A stretch of 64,000 bases of DNA from QHXW01 sp963752965 (GTDB taxonomy: Bacteria; Acidobacteriota; Terriglobia; Bryobacterales; Bryobacteraceae), in contig CAVWAJ010000018.1 in NCBI GenBank assembly GCA_963752965.1, forward strand, positions 124,001-188,000. Reading direction: 5' to 3'. Below are positions 57,412 through 64,000 of this stretch, one piece after another. Below the pieces are notes generated by a model, which was not told where the DNA came from, did no database searches, and saw only the letters and a program-made list of their open reading frames with translations. Numbering within the stretch: position 1 is the first letter of the stretch; each line of letters begins with the position of its first letter. A program made the translations under genes and the position numbers.

Positions 57412-57605
57412 CCTGTCACTAGTGGACCCGTGTAAATTTTTCGGGCTTTTCCGCGGAACAGAGGCGGCTGGCCGAAGGCAAGACCTACGAACCAAAAACG
57501 TTCATCGAGCACCGCAACTGGCATACGTAAACAGGTAGTTAGGGCTATTGTCTGCGCTCAGTTACTGGTCGTTGGCGAAGCGGGAGTGGACACGAAATAA
57601 ATTGA

Positions 57606-58841
57606 TTAAGTAATGGCAGTCGGGGCATGTGACTGCACCCCGAGCCACTGCTTGATGTGCTCGTACACTGTAGGCTTGCTGAGGAGGTCAAAGTGGTTCA
57701 TGGCATGACCGATCCACCGCTGGGATTCGGCGAATGACAAGGTCATTGCAGGGTCTTCGTGACGGCCCAGGGCGCTGTCCACGGGCACGATCCCGTCTCC
57801 GGGAAGCTCGTCGTTGAGGCCGCCCGGCTTCTCCCGGGTCGCGGCAATCGCGTAACACTGTACTCCTTCTGGTAGCGGCATCGGTTGTCGAAGGTCTCCC
57901 GACTGCTCGAAGCGATCACGCCCATACCAATCGTCGTCCAGTAGGTTGCCGTAGCGGAGGTCGGTGATGCCGGCACTTCGAATCTTACCCAGACGAGCGA
58001 GGGCGTTAGTGTAGGGGCTTAGATCCAAGGCACCGATCACCCGGTTACCTAAACGCTCCAGTGGCGTACCGTGATGTGGCGTGCCAAGGAAGATGATCTT
58101 GCGCAGTTGCCGCGGCCATTTTTGGCCCGCCACCGTGGCGTAGTGATAGGCACTTCGTGATACTAGGCCTCCCATACTATGGGCGATGATTACAAAGTCT
58201 TCCAACGGTACAGGCCATTGATCGAGAAGGGCCTCAAGCAACTTGGCGAAGGCAAACCCGTTCGTGGAGACATGCAGGCCGCTGTTGTAGTGCAGATGCA
58301 CCGGTGTGTATCCCAAGTCGCGGGCTAGCGCCGCCCCATGGTCGTGCCGTTTTCGCTTCCACTGCAGATCATTCATGCACAGCCCATGCGCCAGTACGAC
58401 CAGCTTGCTGTTTAACCGGGGAATAGCGCCTGCCAGAGCCTTCCGTTCGATCGTTAAGGGCTTGCCTTTGTGGCGCATGCGTATGGGAATGGCCAGCGGA
58501 TTGTCGGTTGCCGCCAGATAGTCACCCATCACGCCGTTCAGCGCTGCTAGCACGGCTTGGCGTTCAGGCGGCGAACTCCTCTCCTCCAGCATTGGTACAA
58601 GCGGAGCGAGAATGGCCTCGATCCCACCACCCACCAACCCGGTCACCGATCGGATGCTCTCGTAAACCAGACCCGTAATGCCGCTGGGCGGTCCCTGGGA
58701 TGGCATATCGTGGATTCCTGGGGCACGAGCGATGTTGTCGTGCATTGCTTCTACCAGTTCAGTAAGTCCCGCAGTGGCGTCAATCGCCAGCCGACTGAAC
58801 CCGAGAAGATCCGAGGTGTGAATATGACTGTCTTTGGTCAC
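57606..58841 (-). CDS. Lipase/esterase-like alpha/beta hydrolase
   Basis: 411-residue protein. After about 110 helical N-terminal residues comes an alpha/beta-hydrolase fold: LVVLAHGLCMNDLQWKRKR (oxyanion region), nucleophile elbow FVIIAHSMGGLVSRSAYHYA (Ser of HSMGG), IIFLGTPHHGTPLERLGNR, acid Asp in ELPGDGIVPVDSALGRHEDP and catalytic His in IGHAMNHFDLLSKP. The GTPHHGTPLER segment is typical of PGAP1-like and bacterial triacylglycerol lipases. No signal peptide, so probably cytoplasmic. Intact and apparently monocistronic. Confidence 0.85.
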   Translation of the reverse strand: MTKDSHIHTSDLLGFSRLAIDATAGLTELVEAMHDNIARAPGIHDMPSQGPPSGITGLVYESIRSVTGLVGGGIEAILAPLVPMLEERSSPPERQAVLAALNGVMGDYLAATDNPLAIPIRMRHKGKPLTIERKALAGAIPRLNSKLVVLAHGLCMNDLQWKRKRHDHGAALARDLGYTPVHLHYNSGLHVSTNGFAFAKLLEALLDQWPVPLEDFVIIAHSMGGLVSRSAYHYATVAGQKWPRQLRKIIFLGTPHHGTPLERLGNRVIGALDLSPYTNALARLGKIRSAGITDLRYGNLLDDDWYGRDRFEQSGDLRQPMPLPEGVQCYAIAATREKPGGLNDELPGDGIVPVDSALGRHEDPAMTLSFAESQRWIGHAMNHFDLLSKPTVYEHIKQWLGVQSHAPTAIT

Positions 58842-59138
58842 GACAACTCCATAAACTCAGTGAGACTGAGCCGCAAGGACGCCGGCCGCATCCTAACTGC
58901 TTAGTTGCAGGGAAGTCTACATCAACGCGGTGTCTTGCGTACGGCCGCTCTTACGCCGTGCCCCCAACCGGCACTTGCCATCGGAACAGGAAGAAGCGAT
59001 GACCGCAAAGACAACACCAGTAGGGTTGAAGAAGCCATTGGAAAGCCGTCTCCATAAAACTTCGGGCGTCTACGCTTCTAAAGTCGATGGATCTGCAATG
59101 CGGGCAGTGAGTGGAGCAGAGCCCTACCATGCCGCGGA

Positions 59139-59369
59139 TCATGGCTCTACGTCAGCTTTGGTGGCAATGGTTGCGGCAGGACCGGCGCGATTTGGCGACG
59201 CCGTGGAGTAATGTTGGCGGGGGTCGGTTCGCCGGCTGGCCACAGCCCGGCTTGCTTCGCGCGCTGCCGTCAGTTGTTCCGGTGTTCTCAGGTCCGGCTC
59301 CGACAGCTTGCCCCGTTCTTTGGCGCGCAAAACCTGTCGTTTATGGCGCTTTAGCAATCTTTTGTTCAT
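59139..59369 (-). CDS. Small basic protein downstream of groEL
   Basis: 76 residues, strongly basic at the N-terminus (MNKRLLKRHKRQVLRAKERG) with SEPDLRTPEQLTAAREASRA and RRTDPRQHYSTASPNRAG. Starts 33 bases after the groEL stop in the same direction, so it may be the last gene of the groES-groEL operon. I recognise the pattern from acidobacterial genomes but know no function. Could bind nucleic acid, given its charge. Confidence 0.6.
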   Translation of the reverse strand: MNKRLLKRHKRQVLRAKERGKLSEPDLRTPEQLTAAREASRAVASRRTDPRQHYSTASPNRAGPAATIATKADVEP

Positions 59370-59401
59370 CCGTGTCCTTGACCCTCCCGCCGCGCGAGCA
59401 C

Positions 59402-60987
59402 TTATTCGCTTGGCTCCTCCACAATTCCGCAGATCATGGCTTCGGTCGTGAGCATGAGAGAGGCTATGGACGCTGCATTCTGAAGAGCTGTGCGAGTCAC
59501 CTTGGTAGGATCGATCACGCCGGCCTTCACCAGATCTTCGTAGAGTTCGGTGGAGGCGTTGAATCCGAAGTTCGGATCCTTGTTCGTCTTGATCCTCTCG
59601 ACCACCACGGCGCCTTCGGTACCGCAGTTCAGCACGATCTGCCGCACGGGCTCCTCGCACGCGCGACGGACAATGGTGACGCCGAACTGCTCGTCGCCCT
59701 CTACCTTGAGAGCCTGCAACGCAACTGAAGCTCTCAGCAACGCCACGCCTCCGCCGGGTACGATGCCTTCCTCGACTGCCGCACGCGTGGCATGTAGAGC
59801 GTCCTCGACCCGGGCCTTTTTTTCCTTCATCTCGGTTTCGGTTGCGGCGCCCACTTTGATGATCGCCACGCCACCGGCCAGCTTCGCCAGTCGCTCCTGC
59901 AGTTTCTCGCGGTCGTAGTCCGAGGTTGTCTCTTCGATCTGGGCCCTAAGCTGCTTGATTCGTCCCTCGATGTTCTTCTGCGATCCGGCGCCATCGATGA
60001 TAGTTGTGGTGTCCTTGTCCACCGTGACGCGCTTGGCGCGCCCAAGGTCCTCCAGCTTGATGCTCTCTAGCTTGATGCCGGTCTCTTCCATGATTGCCTT
60101 GCCGCCAGTTAGAATCGAGATATCTTCCAGCATTGCCTTGCGGCGGTCGCCAAAGCCCGGCGACTTCACGGCGCAGGCGCTGAGCGTGCCGCGCAACTTG
60201 TTGACTACGAGCGTGGCCAGGGCTTCGCCTTCCACCTCTTCGGCGATCACTAGCAGTGGCTTACCTGCGCGCGCAATCTGCTCGAGAATTGGCAGCAGGT
60301 CCTTCATGTTGTTGATCTTCTTGTCGTGAATCAGAATGTAGGGGTCCTCGAAAACGCACTCCATGCGCTGGGCGTCACTCACAAAATAGGGGGAGAGATA
60401 GCCGCGGTCGAACTGCATCCCGTCAACCGTCTGCAGTTCCGTCACCATAGTCTTCGACTCTTCGACTGTGATGACGCCATCCTTGCCCACTTTCTTCATG
60501 GCCTCGGCAATGATGTTGCCGATGGTGGTATCGCTGTTGGCGGAAATGCTGCCCACCTGGGCGATCATCTCGCCGGACACAGGTTTAGACAGCTTCTTAA
60601 CTTCCTCGACCGCAACTTCCACCGCTTTATCGATGCCGCGCTTGATTGCCATCGGATTCGCCCCGGCGGTGACCGCTTTGATGCCTTCCCGGTAGATTGC
60701 CTGGGCCAGAATCGTGGCTGTCGTGGTGCCGTCTCCGGCAATGTCAGAGGTTTTCGATGCCACCTCCCGCACCATCTGGGCGCCCATGTTCTCAGTGGGT
60801 CCTTCAATTCGATCTCCTTGGCCACCGTCACACCATCTTTCGTGATCGTGGGGCCACCGTATTTCTTTTCGAGAACTACATTCCGTCCTCTGGGACCGAG
60901 CGTCACCTTCACTGCGTCGGAGAGCTGGTTGACACCGCGCAGGATCGCTTGACGGGAGTTGTCACTATAAGTAATCTGTTTTGCCAT
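59402..60987 (-). pseudogene. groL: Chaperonin GroEL with a one-base frameshift
   Basis: Clear Hsp60: N-terminal piece MAKQITYSDNSRQAILRGVN, TLGPRGRNVVLEKKYGGPTI, VTVAKEIELKDP, then in the next frame ENMGAQMVREVASKTSDIAG, DGTTTATILAQAI, and on to the end (ALLRASVALQ, MICGIVEEPSE). The frame breaks near 60795, where the expected codon between DP and ENMGA is one base short. The apical and intermediate domains are well conserved. The usual Gly-Gly-Met tail is absent. Either a decayed second groEL copy or a one-base sequence error. It follows groES, separated by 30 bases. Confidence 0.85.
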
Positions 60988-61016
60988 GGATATTTTCCTC
61001 GTGTTGCGGATTTGAA

Positions 61017-61332
61017 TTAGCTAGCTTTAGCAAGTGCCTGGGGGGCTGCATCCAGCACACCGAGGATGTCGTCCTCGCGCATGATCAGGTACTCAGTGTC
61101 ACCTACCTTGGTGTCGCTGCCAGAGTACTTCGCAAACAGTACGCGGTCGCCGACCTTGACGTCGACAGCCACCAAAGTGCCATTTTCGAGCCGCTTGCCG
61201 CGCCCGACGGCAATCTTCGCCCTCTTGCGGTTTCTCCTTCGCAGAATCGGGAATGACGATGCCGTGGCGCATGGTTTCCTGTTCCTCGATCCGCTTCACC
61301 ACGATGCGGTCGTATAGGGGTCGAATCTTCAT
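61017..61332 (-). pseudogene. groES: Co-chaperonin GroES with a one-base frameshift
   Basis: Starts MKIRPLYDRIVVKRIEEQET, HGIVIPDSAKEKPQEG, then needs a one-base shift near 61213 (an extra G) to continue KIAVGRGKRLENGTLVAVDV, KVGDRVLFAKYSGSDTKVGD, TEYLIMREDDILGVLDAAPQ and stop at 61017. All GroES strands and the mobile loop are recognisable. Without the shift the product is truncated in mid-domain. It lies immediately upstream of groEL, the standard order. Confidence 0.85.
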
Positions 61333-61339
61333 GATGCCG

Positions 61340-61777
61340 TTAGCCTCCATTTGAATTTGATTCTGTGAAAGATGTGCCGGGCCGGAGCCCGCCGCGTGAG
61401 CCGGAGAAAAGCATGCCCTTCTGCAGATGCCGTGGGTGAGCGCAGACACTCACATAGGGCACGCTCAAGAACGATTTACTCGTAACCCGCGCAATCTCGA
61501 TGCTGTTGCAGTGCTGTGATTTCACGTTCGCGATGAGTCGCTTCAAAGCGGAGCGCAGCGCTTTTTGCCTGTCAAATCCGAAGACCGTGGCTTTGATCTC
61601 CCCAGCCATGAAGAAGAAAGTCCATCCTTCTTCCTGAATCGCCTTCTCGAAGGCGGAACGAGCGCCGTTAACCGCCGCCCATCCATTCGAATCAGCCTCG
61701 GTCTGTAGCAGGAGGGATCTCGGCAGATGCGTGCCTTCCCGAACCAAAATGTTGCCGGCTGTGATTGTGTCCGTCAT
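61340..61777 (-). CDS. Conserved hypothetical protein upstream of groES
   Basis: 145 residues with a compact central domain: LLLQTEADSNGWAAVNGARS, AFEKAIQEEGWTFFFMAGEI, KATVFGFDRQKALRSALKRL, CNSIEIARVTSKSFLSVPYV and SVCAHPRHLQKGMLF, then a Gly/Ser-rich tail. No function known to me, although the pattern is familiar from Acidobacteria. It ends 7 bases before the groES start in the same direction, so it probably heads the chaperonin operon. Confidence 0.65.
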   Translation of the reverse strand: MTDTITAGNILVREGTHLPRSLLLQTEADSNGWAAVNGARSAFEKAIQEEGWTFFFMAGEIKATVFGFDRQKALRSALKRLIANVKSQHCNSIEIARVTSKSFLSVPYVSVCAHPRHLQKGMLFSGSRGGLRPGTSFTESNSNGG

Positions 61778-62181
61778 GGCCGCTTCAGTTCACAGAACCT
61801 GGGATCGCGCTCGCGGAATGCGGGACCAGCAGTTGCACTGCCCATCATGTTCGTGTACCTCCTTCGCTTGTTTATTCGCGCCCTAAGTTCCTCTGTTGCA
61901 ACGAAGGCTGGCATGCCTGGTCCTCATTTCCGCAACCGTCAGCGGCGGGAGTCCTGGGCAACCGGATTCAGCTCCTGGGACATCACGACATCCTCGGTTG
62001 TCTGGGTGACCTAAGGGGACGATGATCAGATCGCCTGACTTAGCTCAGATGATCTGCGAGTGGGCGGAAGCGCTCAGCCGTTAACTATTATTAGTTAATA
62101 AGCCTTGCTTGTCAAGCGGTACTTATGTGAATATTGGAGTGCCGATTAACCTCTGAGGGTTAAGTTCGGCAGGACCATCCG
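61778..62181. other. Divergent intergenic region upstream of the chaperonin operon
   Basis: 404 bases between the leftward groES operon and the rightward XRE gene. It holds an AT-rich patch (TATTATTAGTTAATAAGC at 62085-62104) and a short inverted repeat GCTTGTCAAGC (62107-62117), plausible promoter or operator elements. No classical CIRCE element was seen. Confidence 0.4.
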
Positions 62182-63056
62182 ATGGACGTTTCCCTCCTGA
62201 TCAGGCATCGTTTAAAAGAACTTGGCCTTGAGCAAAAAGATCTCGCCGCGGCCGCTCAAGTAACCGAATCGTACATCTCGCAACTGCTGGCCCGGAAAAA
62301 GGCTCCTCCCGCGCCTAGTCCACCGACATTTACGAGAAGATCGGCAGAGCCTTGAAACTCCCGAACGGTGAACTTTCGAATCTGGCCGAGCTGCAACGTA
62401 AGGAGGAACTGAGGAAAAGAGTAGCAGAACCCGCGCGGCCTCTCTTCAAAGAGTGTCGAGAGTTAATTCTGCGCAAATGCGATTCCGCTCGGCGAAAAGA
62501 AGTGCGGCGGATTTTCGAGAAAGAGCCGTTCGGCGAATTCGAACGCCTGGTTACTCAAAAGCTTCTGGATGTCGCCCAGGGAGTTGCCAAAGAGGAACTG
62601 GAAAGTGAAGAGTGGCTGCGTCTGATGGCCACAAGCGCGCGCAGCTATGAGCAGGTGCGCATTGTCCTTCTCGAGTTCCTGGACACGGACGTCTTTAACA
62701 TTTCCGATGAAAACTGCGTCGCCTTCCTGGATCCGATGATCGACTCTTGGGATATAGATCTTAAGAGCTTTGGCATGGAGGTCATTCTAAACCGCCGGCT
62801 TGCTGCCGACACTCGGAAGCGATTTGCCTTTGCCGAACAGGAGCCACCAAAGCGCGTCGCCATAGAGCCAGGGCTCGCGCAATTCCTGAAGGACGCATCT
62901 CTGAGTGGCGGCGCCACCGAAGAGGAAATCGCGTTCCTGAAGGCTCTGAAGCTGAGCGGAAAGCGACCTTCACCAATCTACTATTACCGGGAACTACAAA
63001 ATCTGAGGGATCCACTTCATTTCCCGTCTGTCGCACAATCCGGAGATTCAGATTGA
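62182..63056 (+). pseudogene. XRE-type regulator gene with a frameshift
   Basis: The 5' part encodes an HTH_3 domain (MDVSLLIRHRLKELGLEQKD, LAAAAQVTESYISQLLARKK, APPAPS) and then needs a one-base shift near 62320 to continue as TDIYEKIGRALKLPNGELSN, LAELQRKEELRKRVAEPARP and a long regulatory C-terminus ending at 63056. The C-terminal part (RLVTQKLLDVAQGVAKEELE, LLEFLDTDVFNISDENCVAF, KRPSPIYYYRELQNLRDPLH) is recognisable as that of a single XRE-family protein of about 290 residues. As written, the frame stops after about 57 residues. Divergent from the chaperonin operon. Confidence 0.7.
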
Positions 63057-63098
63057 TCGAAGCGGCGCGAGGCCGCCGGGCAGCAAAGGAATGCCCTC

Positions 63099-63251
63099 AT
63101 GAAAAGCAATTCTAAAGTCCGCAAGACCGCTCTCGTCGGCGACCACTTGCCGCGCAAGTGTGGCATGGCTACGTTCACGTCCGACCTCCTAGCCGGCGTC
63201 GCAAGCGCGCACCCCCAGAGCCAGTGCCTGGCCGTGAAACGCCTAAAGTGA
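63099..63251 (+). pseudogene. N-terminal fragment of a glycosyltransferase
   Basis: 50 codons: NSKVRKTALVGDHLPRKCGM, ATFTSDLLAGVASAHPQSQC, LAVKRLK and stop. VALVGDHLPRxCGIATFT is the start of a family of large GT4-type glycosyltransferase/glycosidase proteins. The remaining 700 or so residues are missing. Same direction as the preceding regulator. Confidence 0.55.
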
Positions 63252-63384
63252 ACGTATCTGTGTTATGCTCATCATGGATTTGATTCCGCCCAATTATTCA
63301 AGGCAGACTGGTTTAGCCTACTTCGCTACATTCGTCCACCTTCCAAATTAGCCGTTGTTCAAACCAGTAAAGGAAACGAAACGA

Positions 63385-63765
63385 ATGAAGAATATTTATG
63401 TAGGCAACCTCAGCTTCGGAGCAACCGAAGAGACCGTGCGTTCACTGTTTGAACCCCACGGAACTGTCGGACGCGTCAACATCTGCACGGACCGTGATTC
63501 GGGACAACCAAGAGGTTTTGGATTTGTCGAGATGGACAACGATGGTGAGGGTGAGAAGGCTATCGCTGCTTTGAACGGTACAAGCGTCGATGGCAGGGCG
63601 CTGAACATCAACGAAGCCCGACCAAAGAACGATCGTGGCGGCGCTGGTGGCGGCGGTTTTCAGGCGCAAACGCTGGTAGGCTCCCACGCTATAAGCCCGA
63701 TACGGATATGTAGTCCGATCGGGGCCGCAATTACTTTCTGCGTTGGCTACCCGGCCATCTGCTAA
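63385..63765 (+). CDS. RNA recognition motif (RRM) RNA-binding protein
   Basis: Single-RRM protein of the cyanobacterial/acidobacterial Rbp type. RNP2 is KNIYVGNLSFGATEE, RNP1 is GQPRGFGFVEMDNDGEGEKA, with LNGTSVDGRALNINEARPKN closing the domain. The Gly-rich tail then reads GGGGFQAQTLVGSHAI to 63765; in the next frame the end would be FRRKRW followed by a stop (about 63660-63683), the usual basic end of such proteins. A small frameshift near 63650 is therefore likely. The start at 63385 follows a long AT-containing leader and AAAGGAAACG. Such proteins are often cold-induced. Confidence 0.85.
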   Translation: MKNIYVGNLSFGATEETVRSLFEPHGTVGRVNICTDRDSGQPRGFGFVEMDNDGEGEKAIAALNGTSVDGRALNINEARPKNDRGGAGGGGFQAQTLVGSHAISPIRICSPIGAAITFCVGYPAIC

Positions 63766-63839
63766 ACTTGGAGTTGGCATCACCCACCATGAGCCGAGCG
63801 GCCTAGCTGTCTTCCGGCCACCTTTACCGTCCGTCCCGG

Positions 63840-64000
63840 ATGGCTTTTGCCAGAAAAGGACGGAACCTAGTGCAAGCTCCCAATAACCTGTCAGCGTTAG
63901 GGACTGGTGATGAAGTATTCTTCGCCAGTGGACCATATGGCTGCACCCTCGGAATCTTCGTCAACCTTAGAGCTGATCCCGAATGGGCCGATATCTTAGA
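63840..64000 (+). CDS. Conserved hypothetical protein (runs off window)
   Basis: 53 codons reach the window edge: MAFARKGRNLVQAPNNLSAL, GTGDEVFFASGPYGCTLGIF, VNLRADPEWADIL. The GDEV..A.GPY.GT.G.F..L..D..WADI pattern belongs to a small uncharacterised family. The start could instead be GTG at 63870. Too little is present to say more. Confidence 0.5.
   Translation, partial: MAFARKGRNLVQAPNNLSALGTGDEVFFASGPYGCTLGIFVNLRADPEWADIL

Noticed and set aside
57452..57528. Short plus-strand tail RLAEGKTYEPKTFIEHRNWH
   Set aside because: It looks protein-like and ends in a stop, but 25 codons without a recognisable family are too few to call.
58930..59211. Plus-strand frame of 93 codons between the lipase and groEL operon
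   Set aside because: No ribosome-binding site or recognisable sequence, and partly opposite the small basic gene at 59139-59369.

Overview
The window looks like an accessory, mobile-element-rich stretch of a GC-rich soil bacterium, most likely an Acidobacteriota member of the Bryobacterales/Solibacter type. This is inferred from the gene mix: an Oar-like TonB-dependent receptor with a carboxypeptidase-like plug, Tat-exported Gfo/Idh oxidoreductase and sugar-isomerase genes, PEP-CTERM, HAF-repeat and ASPIC/UnbV proteins. No rRNA or complete tRNA gene is present.

Layout. 1-7 kb holds the start of a TonB receptor gene, an alpha/alpha-toroid protein, an IclR regulator and several decayed fragments (sialidase, DegT aminotransferase, DNA methylase). 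7-17 kb is a carbohydrate block: glycosidase, ROK kinase, FHS-type MFS sugar porter, a second glycosidase, then a run of gene remnants, an IS4-family element, and a Gfo/Idh plus TIM-barrel isomerase pair. 17.6-21.9 kb is a large sensor histidine kinase cut in two by an IS630-family element. 22.5-24 kb is decayed sequence (HAF repeat protein, RtcB, receiver domain). 24-27.2 kb is a compact porin / small periplasmic binding protein / chemoreceptor operon. 27.4-28.5 kb is a mosaic of remnants.

28.6-41.4 kb is a well-organised detoxification block. A sigma-54 activator with a GAF domain (33444-35045) sits between a leftward set (STAS, two VOC proteins, DoxX-like, a dehalogenase-like hydrolase lacking its catalytic histidine, azoreductase, pirin) and a rightward efflux operon (ABC permease, ATPase, HlyD, NodT, NTF2-like, MFS). 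GCCAG/CTGGC palindromes occur at the head of each set, suggesting one regulon.

41.4-57 kb is mobile. It holds a DUF2924/serine-recombinase locus whose recombinase is fused to a phage-tail-like protein. Next comes an integrative element (45153-51695) bounded by 17-bp repeats of a tRNA-Asn 3' end, carrying an integrase, an ArdC-like/resolvase operon, a PEP-CTERM gene and an IS5/IS1182-like insertion. It is followed by an IS21-type transposon (about 52.9-56.8 kb) that adds a two-zinc-finger protein made through an apparent -1 frameshift, a ParB-like protein and a small trailing protein to istA/istB. This last element is the best candidate for an undescribed system.

57-64 kb returns to chromosomal-type genes: a lipase, a groES/groEL copy in which both genes carry single-base frameshifts, a frameshifted XRE regulator, an RRM protein, and a truncated gene at the right edge. 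The high number of frameshifts means either real decay or residual indel errors; fragments missing whole domains show that at least part of it is real.
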